DNA of 30,089 nt from Myxococcales bacterium (GTDB lineage: Bacteria > Myxococcota > Polyangia > Polyangiales > Polyangiaceae). The notes under the pieces were generated by a model, which saw nothing but the letters and a program-made list of their open reading frames with translations, searched no databases and was not told the origin of the DNA. The DNA is taken from positions 1-30,089 of the forward strand of contig JAGQIY010001279.1 in assembly GCA_020430865.1 (NCBI GenBank), written 5' to 3'. The position numbers and the translations under genes are program-made. Positions 24,044 through 30,089 of this stretch are shown here, piece after piece. Numbering within the stretch: position 1 is the first letter of the stretch; each line of letters begins with the position of its first letter.

Positions 24044-25930
24044 GTGAGACGCCTGACCAGGTGCGCAACGAGGCGTGCTCCGGATGGCTCCGACGGAGCG
24101 TTCGTCGCGGCGCCGAGCGCGTCCTCCCCCCAAACCCAGGCGATTCCCACAAAAACCGGAATCGGCCTCAAGGACCCGACGGGGCTGTCCGTCCTGGGCT
24201 GTGTGAAAGCGGCCAACCGTGTCTCACTTCGCCAGCCGCTGGTGCTTGCGCTGGGCAGGCTGTCGCGGCTGGCGCTGCGCTGCACCGATGCATCGGCGGC
24301 AGGCTTCTTCGTGTGCGACGACGAGCGCGGGCCTCGCTGGGCCGCAACCGCGGGGAGCGTGAACGAGCCGGACGATGAAGCCGAGCTGTGCGCGCTGTGC
24401 CGGGAGGTGCTGCGCACTGGGCAACCCAAACAGCTCACCGATGCCTGCGGCAGACGACTCGCGGCTCAGGCCGTCTGTCGATCCGACGAGGGTTGCGTGG
24501 CGGTTTCATTTATCCGTAAGGATTCACCGGAGGCGCTCTCGAGCGCTCAGCTCGAATGCCTGGACGACATCGTCTCGAGCGCAACGAGCGAGCTGAACTT
24601 GTTGCTCAGCAGCTCGCGCCTGGCGGTGCTCATCGACCACATGAACGCGGGCGTTCTGTTCGAGGGCGCTGACCGTCGAGGACAGCTCGTGAACCGCGAG
24701 TTCTGCTCGTTGTTCGGTGTGCTTCCGACCGACGCGCTGGGGCTCTTCGGTGGCGGCCTCCTGGCGAAAGCTCGCGGGTTCTTCCAGTCACCCAGCGACT
24801 TCGTCCGCTCGACGAATCGCGCGCTCCGCGTGGGGTCGCCGGAACAGGGACAGCGCTTCAAGACCCGGGACGGGCGCTGGCTGGAGCGCGACTACGTCCC
24901 CGTAACTTTACCCCACGGCAATGATGGTCACCTGTGGCTGTTCCGCGACGTGACCCAGGATCTCGAAGCCGAAGCCGGCCTGGTCGAGCGCAACACCTGG
25001 CTCAAACTGCTGCATGCCATAGCGGAGATGGCCGCGTCGACCACCGACGAACACACGACTCTGGAGCGGGCGGCGCTCCTGATATGCGAGCACGCCGGAT
25101 GGCTCGAAGCCGGTGTCCAGCGCCCCGACGGGAGTGACCCACTCCTCGCGCGGGCCGTGGAGAGCGGAGAAGTCTGCTGGCGGTATGCCCGGAAACGCTT
25201 GTCGCGGAGCGGCAGAGCGGAGCAAGAACGCACTCACATCGCCTGCCCAATCAAGCTCGGCGGACAGGTTGCGGAGATCTTGCGCTTCGAACTGGCCGGC
25301 CACGTGGCGCCGTCCACCGCCACTCTCGAGGCCCTCGCGATCGCCGCAAACACCCTGACACAGAGCGTGGCTCGATTGAGACGAGAGCAGGAGATCCGCG
25401 AGCAGTCGCTGATCGACCCGCTCACATCTCTCTACAACCGCCGCGGCTTCATGCTGCTGGGACAACAACAGCTCAAGCTTGCCGCACGGCAAGAAGCGAC
25501 GCTGGTCGTCTTCTTCATGGATCTGAACGGACTCAAGCGAATCAACGACGAACTGGGGCACGAAGTCGGCGATCAGGCGATCTGCGACGCTGCCTCGATC
25601 CTGAGAGCGAGCTTCCGCAGTACAGACATCGTCGCTCGCCTCGCGGGGGACGAGTACTGCGTCCTGTCCGTGGATCTCGGCGTGCAGGACGTGCCCATCG
25701 TGCTCAAGCGCCTGAACAGCCAGATGGAGGACTTCAACCAGCGAGCGGCCCGCAACTACGGTCTCTCGATCAGCGTGGGCTATGCGCTCTTCGATCCGAA
25801 CACTCCGCAGGGCATCCATGAGCTATTGCGCACGGCGGATCAGGATATGTACCGCAACAAGCAGGCCCACAAGCGGCATCTCCGCGCGGCAGTCCTGGAC
25901 ACCGGGAAGGTCGGAGCCAGAGCCTCCTAG
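24044..25930 (+). CDS. Diguanylate cyclase with GAF, PAS and GGDEF regions
   Basis: Makes c-di-GMP from two GTP. About 628 residues from GTG 24044. A GAF-like region lies at about 60-190 (PLVLALGRLSRLALRCTDAS), a PAS-like region at about 190-310 (IDHMNAGVLFEGADRRGQLVN, ending LFRDVTQDLEAE), a second GAF-like region at about 315-440 and the GGDEF domain at about 450-615: DPLTSLYNRRGF, FFMDLNGLKRINDELGHEVGD, active loop LAGDEY and SVGYALFD. AGDEY replaces GGDEF, a substitution seen in active cyclases. An inhibitory I-site RSTD lies five residues before the loop, so product inhibition is expected. No membrane segment, so a soluble sensor. Start uncertain: GTG 24044 or GTG 24203, both without a clear Shine-Dalgarno; the longer open frame to 23765 crosses the tRNA gene and is rejected. 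Confidence 0.9.
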   Translation: MRRLTRCATRRAPDGSDGAFVAAPSASSPQTQAIPTKTGIGLKDPTGLSVLGCVKAANRVSLRQPLVLALGRLSRLALRCTDASAAGFFVCDDERGPRWAATAGSVNEPDDEAELCALCREVLRTGQPKQLTDACGRRLAAQAVCRSDEGCVAVSFIRKDSPEALSSAQLECLDDIVSSATSELNLLLSSSRLAVLIDHMNAGVLFEGADRRGQLVNREFCSLFGVLPTDALGLFGGGLLAKARGFFQSPSDFVRSTNRALRVGSPEQGQRFKTRDGRWLERDYVPVTLPHGNDGHLWLFRDVTQDLEAEAGLVERNTWLKLLHAIAEMAASTTDEHTTLERAALLICEHAGWLEAGVQRPDGSDPLLARAVESGEVCWRYARKRLSRSGRAEQERTHIACPIKLGGQVAEILRFELAGHVAPSTATLEALAIAANTLTQSVARLRREQEIREQSLIDPLTSLYNRRGFMLLGQQQLKLAARQEATLVVFFMDLNGLKRINDELGHEVGDQAICDAASILRASFRSTDIVARLAGDEYCVLSVDLGVQDVPIVLKRLNSQMEDFNQRAARNYGLSISVGYALFDPNTPQGIHELLRTADQDMYRNKQAHKRHLRAAVLDTGKVGARAS

Positions 25931-25984
25931 CAGGCTGCGCCGGCACGGTGGTTGTCGATTGGCAGGGTGTTCTTCAGCAACCTG

Positions 25985-26749
25985 CTAAGCCTCGAGGTCG
26001 GGTGAGAGCGTCGTCACCTCGTATCCCGAGTCCGTCACCAACACCGTGTGCTCGAACTGGGCGGAGAGCCGACCATCCGCGGTGACGACGGTCCAGCCAT
26101 CGTCGAGCTGAACGACGTCCGCCGTCCCGAGGTTCAGCATGGGCTCGACCGTGATGGCCATGCCCGGCTTGAGACGCTGTCCAGTGCCTGGCCGACCAAA
26201 ATGCGGGACATGGGGCGCCTGGTGCATCTTCTGGCCGATGCCATGCCCGCCAAAATCGCGCACCACGCTGCACCCTTCGCGCTCGGCGAACTCTTGGATC
26301 GCCGCCCCGATGTCTCCGAGGCGAGCTCCAGGCCGCACCGCCCGGATCCCAACATCGCGCGCCTCCCGGGCCGCGCGCACCAGGTGTTCCGCCTCCGGAC
26401 TCGGGGTGCCAATCACGAACGTTCGGGACGTATCCCCGTGGTAACCATTCAACCGCGTCGTGACGTCGACGTTGATGATGTCCCCCTCCAGCAGCTTCTC
26501 TCGGGGGTGAGGGATACCATGACAGACGACCTCGTTCCGACTCGTGCACACGGCGCCAGGAAAACCGTGATAGCCCAGCTGGCTCGGCGTACCACCTCGG
26601 CGCCGCGTGTCTTCGCGTACGAGCTGGTCGATCTGAGCGGTGGACATGCCCGGGGTCAATCGTGCGCCCACAAGGGCTAGAGTCGCGGCAGCGACCCGGC
26701 CCGCTTCTCGCATCGCCATCATCTCGCGCTGACTCAGTAGGCGGATCAT
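25985..26749 (-). CDS. map: Methionine aminopeptidase, type I
   Basis: Removes the initiator Met from nascent proteins. 254 residues, typical for type I. The five metal ligands are in place: Asp in IINVDVTT, Asp in YHGDTSRTF, His in DFGGHGIGQ, Glu in TVEPML and Glu in QFEHTVLV; the substrate-binding His of GYHGFPGAVCTS is also present. No N-terminal zinc-finger extension. ATG 26749 is 79 bp from the divergent LysR-type start, so both genes may share control. Convergent with the diguanylate cyclase; 7-bp inverted arms TAGCAGG/CCTGCTA (25928-25934, 25981-25987) span both stop codons and could form a terminator stem, without T tract. Confidence 0.97.
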   Translation of the reverse strand: MIRLLSQREMMAMREAGRVAAATLALVGARLTPGMSTAQIDQLVREDTRRRGGTPSQLGYHGFPGAVCTSRNEVVCHGIPHPREKLLEGDIINVDVTTRLNGYHGDTSRTFVIGTPSPEAEHLVRAAREARDVGIRAVRPGARLGDIGAAIQEFAEREGCSVVRDFGGHGIGQKMHQAPHVPHFGRPGTGQRLKPGMAITVEPMLNLGTADVVQLDDGWTVVTADGRLSAQFEHTVLVTDSGYEVTTLSPDLEA

Positions 26750-26786
26750 CTTCAGACAAGCTGCTCCGTCGCCCGTGGCCCGTCCA

Positions 26787-26801
26787 ATACCCTTTGGGTA
26801 T
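26787..26801. promoter_or_regulatory. Inverted repeat with LysR-box form in map/LysR intergenic region
   Basis: ATACCC-TTT-GGGTAT is a perfect 6+3+6 inverted repeat containing T-N11-A, the generic LysR-family binding pattern. It lies 28 bp before the LysR-type start and 38 bp from the map start. TAAACT at 26815-26820 is a possible -10 for the + strand gene. Autoregulation by the small LysR-type protein is a reasonable inference. Confidence 0.5.
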
Positions 26802-26828
26802 GACCAGCTTCTGCTAAACTAGTGAGGT

Positions 26829-27104
26829 ATGAGCCTGGTGCAGCTCGAGTATTTCGTCGCCATCGCTGAAGAGGGCAACATCGGCCGTGCTGCCAAGCGC
26901 CTGCACATCTCGCAGCCTCCTCTGAGTCGTCAGCTGCGCTCCGTGGAGGCGGAACGTGGCACCGAGCTGTTCACGCGCAGCACGCGTGGCGTGAAGCTAT
27001 TGCCTCGCGGCAAGCAATTTCTCGAGCATGCGCGACGCATCCTGGCCTCGGTCGAGGAAGCGAAGCGATGCCTGTCGCTGCCGTCGGGCGCGACCTCCTC
27101 ATGA
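26829..27104 (+). CDS. LysR-type DNA-binding domain protein, lacks effector domain
   Basis: 91 residues. MSLVQLEYFVAIAEEGNIGRAAKRLHISQPPLSRQLRSVE is a full LysR winged helix-turn-helix, followed by ELFTRSTRGVKLLPRGKQFLEHARRIL, which completes the DNA-binding domain and starts the linker helix. Normal LysR regulators have about 300 residues; the periplasmic-binding-protein-like effector domain is missing, and the frame ends 13 residues after the linker helix. The stop overlaps the tadA start by ATGA. It could be a genuine short regulator or the remnant of a truncated gene; intact reading frame, promoter-like sequence and an adjoining LysR-type box favour a functional protein, but this is not proven. 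Confidence 0.75.
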   Translation: MSLVQLEYFVAIAEEGNIGRAAKRLHISQPPLSRQLRSVEAERGTELFTRSTRGVKLLPRGKQFLEHARRILASVEEAKRCLSLPSGATSS

Positions 27105-27640
27105 GTGCTCCGATAGACGATACCGAGCCCAGCCATTCGAGGGATCGAGACTTAGACGATACCGAGCCCAGCGACTCGAGGGATCGACACTGGATGCTGC
27201 AGGCACTCGCTGAAGCCGACGCGGCGGCGGCGCACGCGGACGTCCCGATCGGTTGCGTGATCGTCGCTCCGGAGGGTCACCTCCTGGCAGCGGGGCACAA
27301 TCGACGTGAGATCGATGAAGACCCAACGGCTCACGCCGAGGTCGTCGCCATTCGCGAGGCCGCTCGACGCCGCGGACACTGGCGGCTCGATGGCTGTACG
27401 CTCTACGTCACCCTCGAACCCTGCCCCATGTGCGCGGGCGCGATAGTGAACTCTCGCATCAGCCGAGTGGTCTATGGCGCGGCGGATCCAAAGGCGGGTG
27501 CGGTCGACACCCTATACCAGCTGGGAAACGATCGCAGGCTCAACCACCGCTTCGAGCACCGAGGCATGGTGATGGCGGACGAGTCAGTGATGCGCCTGCG
27601 CAGGTTCTTCGCCAAGCTGCGCGCCGAGGGACAGAAGTAG
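27101..27640 (+). CDS. tadA: tRNA-specific adenosine deaminase
   Basis: Converts A34 to inosine in tRNA-Arg(ACG), allowing decoding of CGU/CGC/CGA. 179 residues. Zinc/catalytic motifs HAE (in TAHAEVVAIREA) and PCPMCAGAI are intact, with the TadA-typical NSRISRVVYGAADPKAGAV and the C-terminal helix MRLRRFFAKLR. An N-terminal extension of about 40 residues precedes the usual start region HWMLQALAEA and contains a duplicated 13-residue acidic unit. Chosen start ATG 27101 overlaps the LysR-type stop (ATGA); a second possible start is the internal ATG at the conserved HWM, which would remove the repeats. The matching tRNA gene lies at 23904-23977. Confidence 0.94.
   Translation: MSAPIDDTEPSHSRDRDLDDTEPSDSRDRHWMLQALAEADAAAAHADVPIGCVIVAPEGHLLAAGHNRREIDEDPTAHAEVVAIREAARRRGHWRLDGCTLYVTLEPCPMCAGAIVNSRISRVVYGAADPKAGAVDTLYQLGNDRRLNHRFEHRGMVMADESVMRLRRFFAKLRAEGQK
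27114..27191 (+). repeat. Two tandem 39-bp repeats in tadA N-terminal extension
   Basis: Copies at 27114-27152 and 27153-27191 differ at 3 of 39 positions and encode DDTEPSHSRDRDL and DDTEPSDSRDRHW. The unit is 13 codons, so the frame is kept. It contains the core GATACCGAGCCCAGC. Confidence 0.85.
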
Positions 27641-27642
27641 GA

Positions 27643-27700
27643 GCCGCGCCAGGCATCGGCACCGCCCCAGGATAGTGCCTCACGGAAATACTGGCGCGGC
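27643..27700. repeat. 10-bp inverted repeat at tadA / GT51 convergent junction
   Basis: GCCGCGCCAG (27643-27652) and CTGGCGCGGC (27691-27700) are exact reverse complements 38 bp apart, spanning the 39-bp gap and the last codons of the glycosyltransferase. Possibly a bidirectional terminator stem; no T tract on either strand. Confidence 0.35.
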
Positions 27701-29941
27701 GCCGAGCGAGGGCTCTGGGTCACCGTGCATGTTCGCGAGATCCGACTCTTGAGCCGCGTCCGGATCCTCGCCCTCGAGGGGCAAGCGCGGAGAATACGGG
27801 ACCTTGAACGTCACCTGTTCTCTCAAGCCGTCTTCAAGCTCGGAGTCGCTCACCAGATGGATGCGATTGCCAAGCTTCATCAGCTTCCTCAGGTAGCCAG
27901 CCCAACCAGGCGTGACCTCACCCGAGGCACCGAAATGCTGGTGCTTGGGGTTCGAGAGGATGGACCCGATGTAGAGGGCCTGGCCCAGAGAGAGCTGACT
28001 TGGATGCGTGTTGAAGTAGTGGCGCGCCGCGGGACCAATCCCGTAGACGCCGGGCGCGTACTCGATCACGTTGAGGTAGAGTTCCATCAGCTGCGCCTTG
28101 CTGAACTCCTGCTCGAGCAACATCGTCAGCACGGCTTCCTGTAGCTTGCGAGACAGCGTCTTCTCGCGCTTGAGGTAGACGTTCTTCGCGAGCTGCATGG
28201 AGATCGTGCTCGCGCCCCGCACGAACCTCCGCTGTTTGATGTTCTCGCGGATCGAGTTGTGGATTGCCTCCTCGTCGAATCCACGATGCCGAAAGAACCG
28301 CCCGTCCTCGCAGATCAAGACGGCGGTCTCCATGTGACGGCTGATGGACGCGCGTGGCGTCCAGTTCGCTGTGCCCGGTCCGGTCTGAAACGGCACCACG
28401 TTTCCATCTGCACCGACGACGCTCAGCGTGAACGGCTGCTTGAAGCGGCTGGGAGCAACGTCCGCCGGCGTCGCTGTGATTCGACACTCGTTGGCGACGT
28501 TCCAACTCAGCTTCATCCGCTCCGCGTGCTTCGAGTCGAGTTCGATGTTCCCTTCCGCGGCGAAGGTGCCGGAGGCCCGCATTCCCGTGAGCAAGGGGGT
28601 GAGACCCTTTGGAGAGGCGTCGAGGAGCGACTGGCACGAGGCGAGCGGAACCGAGCCGCGCGCCTTCAGGAAGAAGTCCTTGTCCTCGCGCTTGAGTTCC
28701 CCCGTCAACGAAGCATGCGCTTCGCCCACGGAGACGTCCCCCTCATCCAGCCGCAGCGAACGGCCATCCAACGTGAGGCTGCCCCGACCCTCGAAGCCCG
28801 CGTTCAGGCCCTCGATCGGCCGGGGAGCGAGCCAACGGTGCTCGAGCGAGAGACCGTCAACATGGACCTTGCCCTTGAAGTCCAGAGCGCGGCCGGAATC
28901 ACGCAACATCAGGTCGACGTCGGCAGTGACCTTGGACCGCTGCACATCCGACAACCCCCACTCCCCCTCGCGCACTCCGAGCCAGGCGAGACTAACTGGA
29001 CCACCGCGCACCGCTAGCTGGACGTCCTTGGAGGCGTCCAATGGAAGCTCCAGGCGGGCGCTGAGCGGGTGCTTCTGCTCGCCCGCTCCCGGGGTGAGCT
29101 CCACTCGGATGGCTCCCGGCGTCCGCTCCACCTGAAGCGTTCCCGGACCGAGCCGAAGTGGCTGTCCGCGGCGGACGAGGCTCAAGCTCAGACCCCCAAG
29201 CTCCACCTGGGCACCTTCGGGGACCAATCGCGCTGCGCTGACGGCTGCTACGCCCAGGCGACGACGCCAACCCTCTGCCCGAGAACCCTGGCCTTGCGCT
29301 GCCACCAGCCGAGTCGGGCGCGCCCCGTCGAGAACCAGCCGCGCGTCGAAGCTGCGGGAAGAAAGCTTGCGAAGGACCCGACCCCCACCTGTGCGCTGCA
29401 GCCGGAGATCCACGCCCTGGGCGGTGACCGGGAAACGCCAGTCGCTCTGAAGACGATCGATTGCGAAGCGGTCGTCGTCCCCCGCCCGCTCGTAGTGGAT
29501 CCCCCAGGCCGCGACGTCGGTCTGCTTGGAAACCCGCCAGCGCAAGTCCACGCCGTCGACCGACAGCTGAGTACCCGGCCCGGCGCTCGCTCCTCCGTGC
29601 CCACGGAACGACCGCAGCTGCTCGCGAAGCTCTGCTGGCTCACCAGACAGCTCGACCAGACCTCCGTGAACCCGGATGGATTCCGCCCTCATCCCCGACG
29701 GAACGACCTCGATCGCGGCCAGCTTCGCTCGAACGCCCTGTGCGGCAGGCGCAGATACGGAAACGTCCCGCAGCCAGATCCGCCCCCAGCCTGGACGAAC
29801 CGACCCGATGGACAGCTCGAGTCCCCGCCGCGCGGCAGCAATCTGCGCTTCATGACGCACGAGTGGCGCGAACCCCGCGCCGGCCACCGCGACCAGCACC
29901 AGGGGCGAGCCCAGAAGGGCGAGCTTCACGCGACGCCGCAT
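27680..29941 (-). CDS. AsmA-like region fused to GT51 peptidoglycan glycosyltransferase
   Basis: 753 residues. N-terminal membrane helix (VKLALLGSPLVLVAVAGAGF), then about 480 residues of repeated beta-strand segments (LELSIGSVRPGWGRIWLRDV, GSLTLDGRSLRLDEGDVSVG, HASLTGEL) resembling AsmA/bridge-like periplasmic proteins. Residues about 530-700 carry glycosyltransferase family 51: EDGRFFRHRGFDEEAI (catalytic Glu), RGASTISMQLAKNVYL, SRKLQEAVLTMLLE and MELYLNVIEYAPGVYGIGPAA. No penicillin-binding transpeptidase domain follows, so it is a monofunctional glycan-polymerising enzyme with an added periplasmic region. Expected reaction: lipid II polymerisation. The acidic C-terminal tail of about 45 residues is probably disordered. 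It is transcribed away from the rRNA operon, about 80 bp after its terminator; the promoter must lie in 29942-30022 but was not identified. Confidence 0.9.
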   Translation of the reverse strand: MRRRVKLALLGSPLVLVAVAGAGFAPLVRHEAQIAAARRGLELSIGSVRPGWGRIWLRDVSVSAPAAQGVRAKLAAIEVVPSGMRAESIRVHGGLVELSGEPAELREQLRSFRGHGGASAGPGTQLSVDGVDLRWRVSKQTDVAAWGIHYERAGDDDRFAIDRLQSDWRFPVTAQGVDLRLQRTGGGRVLRKLSSRSFDARLVLDGARPTRLVAAQGQGSRAEGWRRRLGVAAVSAARLVPEGAQVELGGLSLSLVRRGQPLRLGPGTLQVERTPGAIRVELTPGAGEQKHPLSARLELPLDASKDVQLAVRGGPVSLAWLGVREGEWGLSDVQRSKVTADVDLMLRDSGRALDFKGKVHVDGLSLEHRWLAPRPIEGLNAGFEGRGSLTLDGRSLRLDEGDVSVGEAHASLTGELKREDKDFFLKARGSVPLASCQSLLDASPKGLTPLLTGMRASGTFAAEGNIELDSKHAERMKLSWNVANECRITATPADVAPSRFKQPFTLSVVGADGNVVPFQTGPGTANWTPRASISRHMETAVLICEDGRFFRHRGFDEEAIHNSIRENIKQRRFVRGASTISMQLAKNVYLKREKTLSRKLQEAVLTMLLEQEFSKAQLMELYLNVIEYAPGVYGIGPAARHYFNTHPSQLSLGQALYIGSILSNPKHQHFGASGEVTPGWAGYLRKLMKLGNRIHLVSDSELEDGLREQVTFKVPYSPRLPLEGEDPDAAQESDLANMHGDPEPSLGAAPVFP

Positions 29942-29955
29942 ACGCCAAGCCTAAC

Positions 29956-29974
29956 GCCGAAGCGTGACTTCGGC
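29956..29974. repeat. Hairpin upstream of the GT51 gene
   Basis: GCCGAAG-CGTGA-CTTCGGC, a perfect 7-bp stem 15 bp before the GT51 start codon. It would lie in the 5' leader and could affect initiation. A second palindrome, CCGGCCC-AC-GGGCCGG, is at 29990-30005. Confidence 0.4.
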
Positions 29975-30010
29975 CTACCAACGGACGCCCCGGCCCACGG
30001 GCCGGACCGC

Positions 30011-30054
30011 AAACAAAAAGAAAACGGGGCTAGCGCAAAAACGCTAGCCCCGTT
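30011..30054 (-). terminator. Intrinsic terminator of the rRNA operon
   Basis: On the - strand a perfect 13-bp stem AACGGGGCTAGCG / CGCTAGCCCCGTT (30054-30023) with a 6-base loop is followed by TTCTTTTTGTTT. It lies 10 bases after the 5S 3' end and is a textbook Rho-independent terminator. Confidence 0.93.
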
Positions 30055-30063
30055 GCAAGAATA

Positions 30064-30089
30064 GCCCGGCGGCGACCTACTCTCCCACA
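30064..30089 (-). rRNA. rrf: 5S ribosomal RNA, 3' end only
   Basis: The - strand reads TGTGGGAGAGTAGGTCGCCG followed by CCGGG, the conserved 3' part of bacterial 5S rRNA. The rest of the gene, and presumably 23S and 16S, lie beyond the right edge. The exact 3' base is uncertain by one or two positions. Confidence 0.9.

Noticed and set aside
29069..30064. 331-residue + strand ORF near the right edge
   Set aside because: Antisense to the AsmA/GT51 gene and runs into the rRNA terminator and 5S gene.

Overview
The window looks like chromosomal DNA of a high-G+C myxobacterium (Myxococcota, probably order Polyangiales). This is an inference from gene content: a Hanks-type Ser/Thr kinase beside formylglycine-enzyme-fold lipoproteins, a subtilase ending in a MYXO-CTERM-like tail, many secreted lipoproteins, and an intergenic style with many GTG/TTG starts. 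No insertion sequence, integrase, phage gene or CRISPR array is visible. Most of the window is ordinary core genome; the accessory-looking parts are the left 5 kb, 14.6-22.1 kb and the gene-free stretch 22.13-22.89 kb.

Layout. 1-946 (-): C-terminally cut Ser/Thr protein kinase. 1098-4746 (+): three secreted lipoproteins, one with three Cys-rich repeats and two tandem FGE-sulfatase-fold paralogues. 5010-5619 (+): rplU-rpmA, followed by two intrinsic terminators. 5880-10330 (+): HAD phosphatase, four-helix membrane protein, mutL, miaA. 10338-14405 (-): a complete tyrosine/homogentisate degradation operon, transcribed fah-maiA-hppD-hmgA with stop/start overlaps at two of the three junctions. 14624-16722 (-): two overlapping genes of unknown function behind a near-consensus sigma-70 promoter. 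16854-18272 (+): secreted protein of unknown function, whose 3' end overlaps the convergent subtilase. 18251-21600 (-): PDZ-thioredoxin lipoprotein coupled to a MYXO-CTERM subtilase. 21624-22133 (+): c-type haem lipoprotein.

22134-22894 holds no credible protein gene. On the + strand it is very A-rich and T-poor, contains several clean hairpins (two with GNRA tetraloops), two long-range complementarities of 13 and 9 bp, and a T6 tract. I regard it as a candidate large structured non-coding RNA and as the best lead in the window; its strand and ends are not settled, because a good intrinsic terminator also sits at its left edge on the - strand.

22895-30089: shikimate dehydrogenase of the SDH-L-like type (-), tRNA-Arg(ACG) (-), a GAF-PAS-GGDEF diguanylate cyclase (+), methionine aminopeptidase (-), then, divergent from it, a LysR-type protein reduced to its DNA-binding domain and overlapping tadA by ATGA (+). 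Next is a large - strand protein fusing an AsmA-like periplasmic region to a GT51 peptidoglycan glycosyltransferase. The window closes with the terminator and 3' end of a 5S rRNA gene, so an rRNA operon enters from the right on the - strand. TadA deaminates A34 of tRNA-Arg(ACG), and both genes lie within about 4 kb.
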